Positions 52,413-63,868 of a stretch of DNA of 64,000 nt are shown here, piece by piece; the first letter of the stretch is position 1, and the number at the start of each line of letters is the position of its first letter. Position numbers and translations under genes: made by a program. The notes under the pieces were generated by a model. It was not told the DNA's origin. It saw nothing but the letters and a program-made list of their open reading frames with translations, and ran no database searches. Source of the stretch: Sporosarcina sp. (GTDB lineage Bacteria > Bacillota > Bacilli > Bacillales_A > Planococcaceae); assembly GCA_029263895.1 (NCBI GenBank), contig JARIDO010000035.1, forward strand, positions 186,001 to 250,000. Reading direction: 5' to 3'.

Positions 52413-54845
52413 TCAATTAGATTCTTCAATCAATGTATAAGGTGTGATATCCTTCATACCTATCATAGGATCTATGGAAATAATATTATCCTGTGTTAAC
52501 GCAATCTCTTTTGTTTCAACACCCTCTTCTTGCGAAACTACTTCCACAAGTCGACTTTCGTTCACAATCGAGTTCTCAATAGTATCTGAGTTTAATCTTT
52601 GTTTTAAAGTTGTTTGACGTTGTTGTTCATCTGTACGATTGATACCTGCTTTAAATTCTTCAGGTTCACCACAAAGGATTAAAAAATCTTTTGCTCTTGT
52701 AATACCTGTATATAGTAAATTTCGACGCAACATTTTTCGATGACTCCGAACAACTGGCATGATCACGATTGGAAACTCACTACCTTGAGATTTGTGAATC
52801 GAACAACAATACGCTAACGTTATCTGATTTAAATCATTACGCTCATAAGTCACTTCTATTCCATCATAAGATACAACGAGTAACTCCTTCTTATCTACAG
52901 TCTCCTGCGCTTTAATAATCGATATAACCTCACCCATATCACCATTAAACACATTACTTTCAGGCTGATTCACCAACTGCAACACTTTGTCACCAATTCG
53001 GTAAATCACCTCACCAAATACAACTTCTTTTCGCTTAGGTCCGGGCGGATTCACCATCTGTTGAATCATTTTGTTTAACCCATCGATTCCAGCTGGTCCT
53101 CTATACATCGGTGCCAATACTTGAATATCTTTAATGGAATGCCCTTTTGTAATTGCATTTTTAACGATTTGTTGAATGACTTCTAAAATTTGATCACTAG
53201 AAGCTTGTAAAAAAGAACGATCAGCAGTCTTTTTAGTTATATCTAGCGACCATTCCGACCGTTTAATCATATGTGCCATTTCGATTATCGTTGACCCCGC
53301 ACTTTGTCGATAAATTTCAGTTAATTCGACAATTGGTACTGCACCAGAATCAAGCATATCTTTCAGTACTTGACCAGGTCCAACAGGAGGCAACTGGTCT
53401 TGATCTCCAACAAAGAGAAGTTGAACGTCATTAGACAAAGCCTTTAATAATTGATGTGCTAACCATGTATCTACCATCGACATTTCATCGATGATGATTA
53501 GGCGTCCTTCTATTTCCCGCTCTGTTTCTTCATCTTTCTCTTGACCAGTAAAGCCAAGTAATCTATGGATTGTCATAGCTGGCAACCCTGTCGACTCAGA
53601 CATTCTTTTAGCAGCACGCCCTGTCGGTGCAGCTAGTACGATTGGAAACGGTTCTTGCTTTTTAGCATATTCTTTTGGATCAAGCGACAGTCCATGAAGT
53701 TCTGCGTAAACTTCAACCAAACCGCGAATAACAGTCGTTTTTCCCGTACCAGGACCTCCAGTTAAAATCATCACTGGTGAATGTAACGCCGTTTCAATTG
53801 CCGCCACTTGTGTTTCGGCATAATTCACTTGAAGACGCTCTTCTACTTCTCCGACCGCTTTTCTAATTTCTGAAATCGGAAAACGATCTGTTTCATTATT
53901 TTGCAAGAGTCTTTCAAGTTTTGACGCGATACCAACTTCCGAAAAATATAACGATGGCAAATAAAGTTTTTTAGTTTCTGCTGCTAACTTACCTTCGTTC
54001 ACTAATTCAATAATAGCTTGTGAAATATCTGAAAATGGAATTTCTGTCGATTGACTACTTTCAAGAAGTCGTTTAACTTCCGGTAACACCGCTTCCGATT
54101 CTATGTAAACATGACCACCGGATTGAACTGCTAAATTCATAGTATGTAGTATTGCTGCCTTAATTCTTGCAGGATGATTTCCTGTAAGACCAAGATTTCT
54201 TCCTAACTCATCAGCACGTTGAAAACCCACACCCTCTACTTCTTCAATTAGGCGGTATGGGTTTTCTGTTAGTTGAGAAACAGACTCTTCACGATAGGTT
54301 TGATAAATCCGCATTGCAATTTGAGGTCCAAATCCCCATTCATTTAATTGTACAATCGTTCGTTCTAAACCCATATTTTGTTCTAATACACTAACGAGTG
54401 TATCCTTTTTTTCTTTTGATAATTTAGGAATTTTATTTAGAACAGTTCTATCATTTAATATCATGTTCACTGCGTCTTTGCCTAGCTTCTTTACAATTGT
54501 TTCTGCAGTCTTCAACCCAATCCCAGGAAATAAGTCTCCTGATAAATAATGTACTAAGCCCGTTTCTGTTGCCGGCATTACTTTATTAAATGATTGCGCA
54601 TCAAATTGTGAACCGTAAGTCGGATGATTGACAAGTTTACCCGTAAACTTATAATCTTCGTCATGTGTCAGTTGAGGAAAAGTACCTTTTACAATGATTT
54701 CTTTATCTTCGTAACCACTATTCGTTTCTTTCATCTTGAGTTTAATAATGCTAAAAAGGTTATCAGGGTTATGGAAGATCGTTACGACAGGTCTGCCTGA
54801 TAAATAAACCTCTTCTGGTTTACCCATTTCGTTATTGTCGTTCAT
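52413..54845 (-). CDS. recD2: ATP-dependent RecD2-like helicase
   Basis: HhH N-region, LTGGPGTGKTTVIRGLVEVY, IIDEMSMVDTWL, FVGDQDQLPPVGPGQVLKDM, SIHKSQGSEFPIV. Confidence 0.95.
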   Translation of the reverse strand: MNDNNEMGKPEEVYLSGRPVVTIFHNPDNLFSIIKLKMKETNSGYEDKEIIVKGTFPQLTHDEDYKFTGKLVNHPTYGSQFDAQSFNKVMPATETGLVHYLSGDLFPGIGLKTAETIVKKLGKDAVNMILNDRTVLNKIPKLSKEKKDTLVSVLEQNMGLERTIVQLNEWGFGPQIAMRIYQTYREESVSQLTENPYRLIEEVEGVGFQRADELGRNLGLTGNHPARIKAAILHTMNLAVQSGGHVYIESEAVLPEVKRLLESSQSTEIPFSDISQAIIELVNEGKLAAETKKLYLPSLYFSEVGIASKLERLLQNNETDRFPISEIRKAVGEVEERLQVNYAETQVAAIETALHSPVMILTGGPGTGKTTVIRGLVEVYAELHGLSLDPKEYAKKQEPFPIVLAAPTGRAAKRMSESTGLPAMTIHRLLGFTGQEKDEETEREIEGRLIIIDEMSMVDTWLAHQLLKALSNDVQLLFVGDQDQLPPVGPGQVLKDMLDSGAVPIVELTEIYRQSAGSTIIEMAHMIKRSEWSLDITKKTADRSFLQASSDQILEVIQQIVKNAITKGHSIKDIQVLAPMYRGPAGIDGLNKMIQQMVNPPGPKRKEVVFGEVIYRIGDKVLQLVNQPESNVFNGDMGEVISIIKAQETVDKKELLVVSYDGIEVTYERNDLNQITLAYCCSIHKSQGSEFPIVIMPVVRSHRKMLRRNLLYTGITRAKDFLILCGEPEEFKAGINRTDEQQRQTTLKQRLNSDTIENSIVNESRLVEVVSQEEGVETKEIALTQDNIISIDPMIGMKDITPYTLIEESN

Positions 54846-54858
54846 TCCATCACCCCCG

Positions 54859-55524
54859 TTATGCTTGGTTTTCCCCTAATTGGATCATATCAAAAATATA
54901 GCGTGCCTGTGTATGGTCGGGGTCAATCGTGAATGCTTTTTCTAAGTGAGAAAGTGCATCTTCTTTTCTTTTCGTTGAAACCGCATATAAAAAGCCTAAA
55001 TTATAATGCGCATCAGCATTATCTTCTTCAAGTTTCAGAACGGTTTCGAACTCTTTTCTTGCTTCCTCAAACAATTCCATATTCGCTAAAATAATTCCAA
55101 AAGACAAGTGTATTTCTATATCCTCTTGCGAAAGTTCTGCTGCTCTTTGCATATAAGGTAATGCAAGCTTGTTCTCTCCTGAACGTTCTAGACTTTTTGC
55201 TAGCATAAAGTAGACATCTGCTTCTTTAACACCTTTACTAAGCGCTTTTTCATATAATTTCGCCGCTTCTTCAAAGCGCTCTTTATTGTAATAAAGGTTA
55301 GCAAGACCATAAAACGCGGTTCCTGCTTCTTCATCTAATGTAATCGCTTTTTGAAAAAATGGTTCAGCTTTTTCAGCATCACCGAGTGAAGCAAATACAT
55401 TTCCTAAATTGATGTAACCGACAGCACTTGCTGGGTCTTGTTCAACAGCCTTCATGAATGCTTCAACAGCCTTTTCATAAGAACCTTCTTGTAGAGCTGC
55501 TATGCCTATTTCGTTGTATTCCAT
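54859..55524 (-). CDS. tetratricopeptide repeat protein (YrrB-like)
   Basis: Multiple TPRs (AVGYINLGNVFASLGDAEKAEPFFQKAI..., ADAHYNLGFLYAV); synteny. Confidence 0.88.
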   Translation of the reverse strand: MEYNEIGIAALQEGSYEKAVEAFMKAVEQDPASAVGYINLGNVFASLGDAEKAEPFFQKAITLDEEAGTAFYGLANLYYNKERFEEAAKLYEKALSKGVKEADVYFMLAKSLERSGENKLALPYMQRAAELSQEDIEIHLSFGIILANMELFEEARKEFETVLKLEEDNADAHYNLGFLYAVSTKRKEDALSHLEKAFTIDPDHTQARYIFDMIQLGENQA

Positions 55525-55537
55525 TTTATTAAACTCC

Positions 55538-56671
<1,134 letters not shown>

Positions 56672-56679
56672 TTATCTAT

Positions 56680-57822
56680 TCATTTCACTAGTCTTTTTAT
56701 AATGGCAGCTGTCTTTGATGCCGCCATCGTAATATCCTCATTAGATACGCCATAACCAAAACTAAAACGGACTGAATTCCTAATTTGAGGTGACGTTGTG
56801 CCAAACATTGCTGATAACACATGAGACGGCTCCAATGATCCTGCTGTACATGCAGAGCCACTAGAAACTGCAATCCCATCAAGATCAAGATTTACAAGTA
56901 ATTGTTCAATATCTATCCCTGAAAAACTAATATTTAATATATGAGGCAATTTATTTACTGTACCTGCATTTATGGTGAAATCAATTTTTGCATCAACTAA
57001 AACCGTTCGTATTTCGCTCTCAAAGCTAGCGTATTTTTCAATTGTTTCCGTCATCGTTTGTTGGGCGATAGTAACCGCCTTCGCAAATGCAACAACTCCG
57101 GGGACATTTTCAGTTCCCGCGCGTCTTTTGCGCTCTTGTTCTCCACCATATAAAAGCGGAAGTGTATTAATTCCTTTTCGTTGATATAAGAAACCAATGC
57201 CCTTGGGTCCATTTAATTTATGAGCTGAAACCGATAATAAATCGACTCCAAGTTCAGTTACATTTATAGGTATAAGACCATAAGCTTGAACTGCGTCTGT
57301 ATGAAAAACTGCATGATGGTCAGTTAACATTGCGCCAATTTCTTTAATTGGTTGAATTGTACCTACTTCATTATTACCTAGCATAATTGATACAAGAATC
57401 GTTGATGGACGTAAAGCTTTTTTGACTTGATCCGCAGTAATTTGTCCATTTTCATTCACTTCTAAATAGGTTACTTCAAAACCTTGGTTTTCTAATTGTT
57501 TGCATGGATTTAACACAGCATGATGTTCGATTGCTGTTGTGATAATATGATTACCCTTTTCTTTCATTGCGCTAGCTGTACCAAATACAGCCATATTATC
57601 CGCTTCAGAACCGCCTGAAGTGAATATAATCTCTGTCGGTTCTGCATGTATGGAAGAAGCAAACGTTTTACGCGCTTCATCCAATGCCATTCTCGCTTCG
57701 CGTCCTATGCTGTGTATACTCGATGGGTTTCCGTATAAGCGATTAAGTTCGGTCGCGTATAATGCGCTTACTTCTGGATGGATAGGTGTCGTAGCTGCAT
57801 GATCTAAATAAATTGTTTTCAT
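56680..57822 (-). CDS. cysteine desulfurase (NifS/IscS family, YrvO-like)
   Basis: IYLDHAATTPIHPEV, SAHKLNGPKGIGFLY, SSGSACTAGSLEPSHVL. Confidence 0.95.
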   Translation of the reverse strand: MKTIYLDHAATTPIHPEVSALYATELNRLYGNPSSIHSIGREARMALDEARKTFASSIHAEPTEIIFTSGGSEADNMAVFGTASAMKEKGNHIITTAIEHHAVLNPCKQLENQGFEVTYLEVNENGQITADQVKKALRPSTILVSIMLGNNEVGTIQPIKEIGAMLTDHHAVFHTDAVQAYGLIPINVTELGVDLLSVSAHKLNGPKGIGFLYQRKGINTLPLLYGGEQERKRRAGTENVPGVVAFAKAVTIAQQTMTETIEKYASFESEIRTVLVDAKIDFTINAGTVNKLPHILNISFSGIDIEQLLVNLDLDGIAVSSGSACTAGSLEPSHVLSAMFGTTSPQIRNSVRFSFGYGVSNEDITMAASKTAAIIKRLVK

Positions 57823-57834
57823 AACATACTCCTT

Positions 57835-58254
57835 TTAAATGTAAAACATATATCCGTCTATCGTTTTTGTTTGACTAGACTTCATTAAGTCTGCGATTGT
57901 CGTCGTATCAAGAACTTCTCGTACTGCATCACCAATACGTTTCCATAGTTCTTGTTGAGGCATATCTGATTCATCTAAACCTTCAACTACTTGAATAGGG
58001 CCTTCAAGAATTCGAATTACATCACCAGCAGTTATTTCTTCTGGCGCCTTCGCAAGCTTATATCCCCCATAAGCTCCGCGAATACTTTTCACAATACCTT
58101 GGTTTCTTAATGGCGGTATTAATTGTTCTAAATATGCTTCAGATAGACCTTGATCTTCCGCAATCTTCCTAAGTGGAAGTGGTCCATCACCATAATGACA
58201 ACCGAGTTCAACAACGATTGTTAAACCGTAACGTCCCTTTGTCGATATCTTCAT
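57835..58254 (-). CDS. cymR: Rrf2 family cysteine metabolism repressor CymR
   Basis: MKISTKGRYGLTIVVELG, LSEAYLEQLIPPLRNQGIVKSIRGAYGGYKLA. Confidence 0.92.
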   Translation of the reverse strand: MKISTKGRYGLTIVVELGCHYGDGPLPLRKIAEDQGLSEAYLEQLIPPLRNQGIVKSIRGAYGGYKLAKAPEEITAGDVIRILEGPIQVVEGLDESDMPQQELWKRIGDAVREVLDTTTIADLMKSSQTKTIDGYMFYI

Positions 58255-58384
58255 TTATAATCCCGTCCTTTATCTACAATTGCTTCATGATAGTATAGCA
58301 TATTTGTTGCTATAGCCCGCTTAAAATGATTTCGTTATATCGGACGTGTATAATAGAAGAACAGTTCTACAAGGAGTGAGTGTA

Positions 58385-59674
58385 TTGAACAATGAACCAT
58401 TAGCCTATCGAATGAGACCGACAACAATAGATGAAATAGCTGGACAAAAAGAGATCATTGGAGAAAAAACCGCTCTTTATAAAATGGTCAAGAAAGGTCA
58501 TGTCCCTTCAATGCTCCTTTATGGAGAACCTGGCATTGGCAAAACGTCATTGGCATATGCAATTGCCGGTTCTAGTAATCTACCTTTCATAGCATTGAAT
58601 GCAACTGTTTCTGGTAAAAAAGACATCGAAGGTGTTGTTGCAGAGTCTAGAATTACAGGGAAAGTTCTTCTATTCCTCGATGAAATCCACCGGTTCAATA
58701 AACTCCAGCAAGACACATTGCTACCTCATGTCGAAAGTGGTGCAATTGTTTTAATAGGGGCAACGACTGAAAACCCCTATCATGATGTAAATCCTGCCAT
58801 CCGTTCTCGCTGTGGCGAAATCCGGCAATTAACGCGCTTGGAACCTAGTGATCTTGTTGAACTTTTAACAAGAGCTTTGTCTAATGAAGAGCGTGGTTTG
58901 GGTAAAATGGCAATAGAAATAACACCTGATCAAATTAATAAAATTGCTGAAGGAGTCAACGGTGATGCCCGTAAAGCATTGACTGTTCTTGAGTCGACGA
59001 TTTCTGCAAGTGACGAAATAGATGAAAAGATTGTTGTCGAAGAGTGGTTGATCGATAACCTATTAGGCAGGATAGGATTATTTGGGGATAAAAAAGGTTC
59101 ACATTTCTATAATTTATTATCCGCTCTACAAAAATCCGTTCGTGGAAGTGATGTAAATGCGGGTATTTATTATCTGGCACATCTACTCGAAATTGGCGAC
59201 TTAGTAGCAGTTTCACGACGGTTACTTGTCATGGCGTATGAGGATATCGGACTCGCCTCTCCAGAAGTTGGTCCACATGTGTTAGCTGCAACAGAAGCAG
59301 CCGTCAGACTAGGTATGCCTGAAGCACGAATACCGTTAGCAAATGCAGTCATCGAAATGTGTCTAGCTTCTAAATCAAATTCTGCTTACAAAGCGTTTGA
59401 TTCCGCGGTCGCAGCGATTAATGCTGGAAAAACTGGAGATATACCTCTCCATTTACGAGATACACATTATAAAGGTGCAGCAGACTTGGGTCATGTCGGC
59501 TACATATACCCCCATTCAACGCCTGTCGGTTCATTTGGTGGTTGGGCAAACCAACACTACTTACCCGACAAAATTCGAAATATCGAGTTTTACGAACCCG
59601 TCCATGCGGGTGAAGAGAAGAAAATGGCTGCAATCTATGAGAAGTTAAAAGGATTTAAAAAGAAAAGACAGTGA
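58385..59674 (+). CDS. rarA: replication-associated recombination protein A
   Basis: LAYRMRPTTIDEIAGQKEIIG, LYGEPGIGKTSLAYAIA, FLDEIHRFNKLQQDTLLPHVE; TTG start with AAGGAGTGAG. Confidence 0.95.
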   Translation: MNNEPLAYRMRPTTIDEIAGQKEIIGEKTALYKMVKKGHVPSMLLYGEPGIGKTSLAYAIAGSSNLPFIALNATVSGKKDIEGVVAESRITGKVLLFLDEIHRFNKLQQDTLLPHVESGAIVLIGATTENPYHDVNPAIRSRCGEIRQLTRLEPSDLVELLTRALSNEERGLGKMAIEITPDQINKIAEGVNGDARKALTVLESTISASDEIDEKIVVEEWLIDNLLGRIGLFGDKKGSHFYNLLSALQKSVRGSDVNAGIYYLAHLLEIGDLVAVSRRLLVMAYEDIGLASPEVGPHVLAATEAAVRLGMPEARIPLANAVIEMCLASKSNSAYKAFDSAVAAINAGKTGDIPLHLRDTHYKGAADLGHVGYIYPHSTPVGSFGGWANQHYLPDKIRNIEFYEPVHAGEEKKMAAIYEKLKGFKKKRQ

Positions 59675-59702
59675 AAAGTGCTTACTTTTTCACTGTCTTT
59701 TC
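59664..59702 (+). terminator. rarA terminator
   Basis: AAAAGACAGTGAAAAGTGCTTACTTTTTCACTGTCTTTT. Confidence 0.85.
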
Positions 59703-59828
59703 TTTAATAACGGTATTTAACAACAATATAGTTTACATAATTATATTACGAGAAAATATTATTCTGAACCATAAAAAAAAACGATCACTTTTAAAATAAA
59801 AGTAATCGTTTTTTTATATTTCTAATGC

Positions 59829-60743
59829 TCACAATATCAATTCATCAATTTTCAATACCAATTCTGCAATTTCGGGCTTACTAATTTGAGCATTCGCTCC
59901 AACAGAAAGTCCTTTATGCAACAATTCGTCTGTGATCAATGAAGAGAAAATAATAATCGGTAACTGCGCAAGTTCATGATTATCACGAATTCTTCTTGTG
60001 AAATGGTGACCATCCATTTGTGGCATTTCGATATCTGTAATGACCAAGTTTACTTCTTCAGATACATTTTCACCTTCCGCAACAATGCTTTCTAAATAGC
60101 CCAGTGCGTCTTTTCCATTTTCAAAAAATTCTACATTAACATAACCAGCTTCATTCAGCGTGTCATGAAGTAACTCTCTAAGTAATGGCGAATCTTCTGC
60201 AGCGATGATGCGTTTTTCTGAACGGTCACGTTTCCCTAGTTTTTTCACTTGATCTACACTAATCCCAGTATCAGGATTAATGTCTACTATGATTTTTTCA
60301 AAATCAAGAAGCAATAACATCTCGCCTTCTTGTTTAATGACGCCAATAACTTGTGAATCGTTAGATGTGTAAATATCATTTGGTTTTTCGATTCTATCCC
60401 ATGAAATACGATGAATTTGAGTAACGTTATGAACATGGAAAACTACTTGTTGTCTGTTAAATGCAGCAACAATATATTTCTCCTCACTTTTATTTGTTGA
60501 AGGTGGCATTCCTAATACTTTTTCCATATTGATGACTGGAAGTACTTCACCGCGTAATTGAATAATCCCTTCAATCGCTGGATGAGCATGCGGTATCGGA
60601 GTAACTGGCATTGGTAAAATAATTTCTTTGACTTTGATAACATTTATACCGTACCGATTATTCCCCATTTGGAATTCTATGATTTCTAGTTCATTTGTAC
60701 CACTTTCCAACAATATGCCTTGTTGATTTGTCATCGTAGTCAT
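59829..60743 (-). CDS. cheV: chemotaxis protein CheV (CheW domain + receiver domain)
   Basis: CheW-like ...NRYGINVIKVKEI...IIQLRGEVLPVINMEKVLG plus receiver domain IAAEDSPLLRELL...LVITDIEMPQMDGHHFTRRIR. Confidence 0.93.
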   Translation of the reverse strand: MTTMTNQQGILLESGTNELEIIEFQMGNNRYGINVIKVKEIILPMPVTPIPHAHPAIEGIIQLRGEVLPVINMEKVLGMPPSTNKSEEKYIVAAFNRQQVVFHVHNVTQIHRISWDRIEKPNDIYTSNDSQVIGVIKQEGEMLLLLDFEKIIVDINPDTGISVDQVKKLGKRDRSEKRIIAAEDSPLLRELLHDTLNEAGYVNVEFFENGKDALGYLESIVAEGENVSEEVNLVITDIEMPQMDGHHFTRRIRDNHELAQLPIIIFSSLITDELLHKGLSVGANAQISKPEIAELVLKIDELIL

Positions 60744-60765
60744 CCCTCTCTTTCGCCCAAAACAG

Positions 60766-60857
60766 GACTATATATATAGTCACAATAACCCTTTATAGCT
60801 AGTTAGTCAATGACTAATTGATTGTTAAACGACATTTCCAGCTTATACGTTTAACAA
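60766..60857. promoter_or_regulatory. cluster of inverted repeats upstream of cheV
   Basis: GACTATATATATAGTC (60766-60781), TTAGTCA-A-TGACTAA (60803-60817), TTGTTAAACG-N16-CGTTTAACAA (60822-60857). Confidence 0.45.
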
Positions 60858-60930
60858 CCCATTAAAAAAATGTTTTGTTACTTGTGGATCATTTTTTAGC
60901 CCCGTATTCGTTTATACATTACTTTATATG

Positions 60931-61698
60931 TCAATCTGCATCTTTTACTCTTTTAATTGGCATATCAGAAACAATATCATTCATGACCCAACTTGCACAC
61001 ACAAGGCCAGCTACTGAGGGTACAAAAGCATTTGATGCTGGTGGCATTTGCGCTTTGCGGATCGTGGCATCTGGCTTACCTACTGTTCCTACAACATCCT
61101 CCTTTACAACAATTGGACTTTCGTCAGAAAAAACAACTGGAACCCCTTTATGTATACCTTCCTTGCGCAATCTTACTCGAATGACTTTAGCCACAGGATC
61201 CGTATGCGTTCTTGAAATGTCAGCAATTTTAAATCGTGTCGGATCTACTTTGTTTGCAGCACCCATACTCGATATGATTTTCACGTCTCGAATTAGACAT
61301 TCTTTAATGAGATGTATTTTATAACTAATTGTATCTGAAGCATCTATTACGTAATCGGGTTTGTAACTAAAGAATTTGTCTGCTGTTTCTTCTGTATAGA
61401 ACATGTGTAAAGAAATTACTTCGCAGTCTTCATTTATATCTCGAATTCGTTCTTCCATCACTTCTGTCTTAGGACGACCAATTGTAGATAAATAAGCGAC
61501 CAGTTGACGGTTTACATTTGTAATATCTATATCATCTTTATCGACAAGTATAATTCTTCCGATGCCACTTCTAGCACATGCCTCTGCAGCAAACGAACCG
61601 ACACCACCTATCCCCAGAATTGCTACCGTCGTATTTCGATTGCGTTTGACACCTTCAGCACCAATTGCTAATTCGTTTCTAGAAAATTGATGTAACAA
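60931..61698 (-). CDS. tcdA: tRNA threonylcarbamoyladenosine dehydratase (YrvM)
   Basis: ILGIGGVGSFAAEACARSGIGRIILVDKDDIDITNVNRQL (ThiF/MoeB fold); synteny with aspS. Confidence 0.94.
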   Translation of the reverse strand: MLHQFSRNELAIGAEGVKRNRNTTVAILGIGGVGSFAAEACARSGIGRIILVDKDDIDITNVNRQLVAYLSTIGRPKTEVMEERIRDINEDCEVISLHMFYTEETADKFFSYKPDYVIDASDTISYKIHLIKECLIRDVKIISSMGAANKVDPTRFKIADISRTHTDPVAKVIRVRLRKEGIHKGVPVVFSDESPIVVKEDVVGTVGKPDATIRKAQMPPASNAFVPSVAGLVCASWVMNDIVSDMPIKRVKDAD

Positions 61699-61747
61699 AA
61701 AAATACCGCCTTTCTATGTTCGTACGTTTACTATTCATTGCTCATAA

Positions 61748-61776
61748 AAGCCCCCTCCGTATTACAGAGGGGGCGT
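61748..61776 (-). terminator. terminator of 6S RNA
   Basis: GCCCCCTCCGTATTACAGAGGGGGC. Confidence 0.8.
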
Positions 61777-61985
61777 TTCAATTAAATCAGAACGAATCCC
61801 GATTGTGCCGTCTTTTGTAGTATCGTTTTGATCCCGCTTTAAGCAGGTGGGTGTCCTATACGGTTCATTTGAAGTCCCGATGAAAGGCATGACATCCGAA
61901 TCGAAATGCAGACTCCCGACGATTTAGTGTTCGGTCAAAACTGATTGGCAACTAACGAACACTCCAGGATTCGTATTAGCTTTAT
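61777..61985 (-). ncRNA. ssrS: 6S RNA (SsrS)
   Basis: Long non-coding gap between tcdA and aspS, the position of 6S-1 RNA in B. subtilis; minus strand CCTGGAGTGTTCGTTAG...TTTTGACCGAACACTAAATCGTCGGGAGTCTGCATTT...GGATGTCATGCC...CGTATAGGACACCCACCTGCTTAAAGCGGG; followed by terminator. Confidence 0.85.
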
Positions 61986-62062
61986 ATTAGCACATTTTCA
62001 ATGCTTCTTCAACTTGAGAACTCAATTGATCGAATATTACCACAACATTGCTATAGGACTTT

Positions 62063-63832
62063 TTATTTGTTGGTTGCGATTTGTATGCCTAACTCAGATA
62101 GTTGTGCAGTATCGACTTTATCAGGTGCAGATGTCAACAAACAGCTTGCACTTGCCGTTTTTGGAAATGCAATTGTATCGCGTAAGTTTGTTGATCCTGA
62201 TAATAACATGACAATACGATCCAAACCAAATGCAATCCCGCCATGTGGTGGAGTCCCATATTCAAATGCATCTAACAGAAAACCAAACTGTTCGTAAGCT
62301 TTTTCTTCAGTGAAACCTAATGCTTTAAACATTTGTTCTTGAACATCACGTTGGTAAATTCGTAATGAACCTCCGCCTAATTCATAGCCGTTTAATACTA
62401 AGTCGTAAGCTTGTGCTTTCACTGTTTGGGGACTTGCTATAAGTTCCTCAACATTCGCGGGCATCGTAAACGGGTGATGTGCAGCATAGTAACGACCATC
62501 TTCTTCATCATACTCAAATAATGGCCAATCAGTTACCCACAAGAAGTTGAATTGAGTCTCATCAATTAAATTCAATTCTTTACCCATTTTCATACGGAGT
62601 GCACCAAGTGCGTCTGCAACTACTGATTTTTTATCAGCTACGAATAGAAGTAAGTCGCCCGCTTCCGCATTTGCAGCTTCTATGAGTGAATTCGCTTCTT
62701 GTTCTTCAAAAAATTTAGCAATTGGACCTTTAAGTCCTTCACCATCTACTTTTAACCAAGCAAGCCCTTTTGCGCCATGCCGCCCAGCAAACTCTCCAAG
62801 TGCATCAATGTCTTTTCTAGAGTAATTATCTGCCGCGTCTTTCACATTAATTAGCTTTACTTGGCCACCAGCTTCAATAGCTCCAGAAAAGACTTTAAAT
62901 GATGAGTTTTGAACAAGATCTGAAACATCCGTTAACTCCATTTCGAAACGCGTATCCGGTTTGTCAGAGCCAAAGCGTGCCATCGCTTCATCATATGGCA
63001 AACGATTGAATGGAATCGAAATATCTATCCCTTTTACATCTTTCATAATCTTTTTCATTAATTTTTCATTTATCGCAATGATTTCTTCCATTGACATGAA
63101 ACTCATTTCCATATCAATTTGCGTAAATTCAGGTTGACGGTCAGCACGTAAGTCTTCATCACGGAAACAACGAGCAATTTGATAATACCTGTCAAACCCT
63201 GACACCATAAGCATTTGTTTAAATAACTGGGGTGATTGTGGAAGTGCATAAAACTCACCTTCATGAACACGACTTGGAACAAGATAATCGCGGGCGCCTT
63301 CAGGTGTAGATTTCGTTAAAATAGGTGTTTCTACTTCAAGGAAACCTTCGCCATCCAAAAAGTTCCGAACCGTTTTAGAAATGTCTGAACGCATTTTAAA
63401 TGTTTTCGCAAGTTGAGGGCGGCGTAAATCTAAATATCTATATTTAAGTTTAATCTCCTCACTAACATCTGTATCGTCTTCAATTATGAAAGGTGGGTTT
63501 TTCGCACTATTTATAATCACAATATCTTCTACTTGTATTTCAATTGAACCTGTTTTCATATTTTTGTTTTTCTGTTTATCTTCACGCTCAATGACTTTAC
63601 CTGTTAGTTCCACAACGAATTCATTGCGAAGTTTATCGGCAATTTCTAGCGCTTCTTTTGAAATTGCAGGATTAAACACAGTTTGCACTATTCCGGCTCT
63701 GTCCCGTAAATCGACGAAGATAAGTCCTCCAAGGTCCCTTCTCTTTTGAACCCATCCTTTGAGTGTAATGGTTTCTCCTATTTGCTGCTCCGTCAATTCA
63801 CCACAATAATGTGTTCGTTGCATTGTATTCAT
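62063..63832 (-). CDS. aspS: aspartate--tRNA ligase
   Basis: [45 protein letters not shown], class II motifs [36 protein letters not shown]. Confidence 0.98.
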   Translation of the reverse strand: MNTMQRTHYCGELTEQQIGETITLKGWVQKRRDLGGLIFVDLRDRAGIVQTVFNPAISKEALEIADKLRNEFVVELTGKVIEREDKQKNKNMKTGSIEIQVEDIVIINSAKNPPFIIEDDTDVSEEIKLKYRYLDLRRPQLAKTFKMRSDISKTVRNFLDGEGFLEVETPILTKSTPEGARDYLVPSRVHEGEFYALPQSPQLFKQMLMVSGFDRYYQIARCFRDEDLRADRQPEFTQIDMEMSFMSMEEIIAINEKLMKKIMKDVKGIDISIPFNRLPYDEAMARFGSDKPDTRFEMELTDVSDLVQNSSFKVFSGAIEAGGQVKLINVKDAADNYSRKDIDALGEFAGRHGAKGLAWLKVDGEGLKGPIAKFFEEQEANSLIEAANAEAGDLLLFVADKKSVVADALGALRMKMGKELNLIDETQFNFLWVTDWPLFEYDEEDGRYYAAHHPFTMPANVEELIASPQTVKAQAYDLVLNGYELGGGSLRIYQRDVQEQMFKALGFTEEKAYEQFGFLLDAFEYGTPPHGGIAFGLDRIVMLLSGSTNLRDTIAFPKTASASCLLTSAPDKVDTAQLSELGIQIATNK

Positions 63833-63868
63833 CCGCCTCTCAGTTTATATAAAGCTTTCTTAATACGC

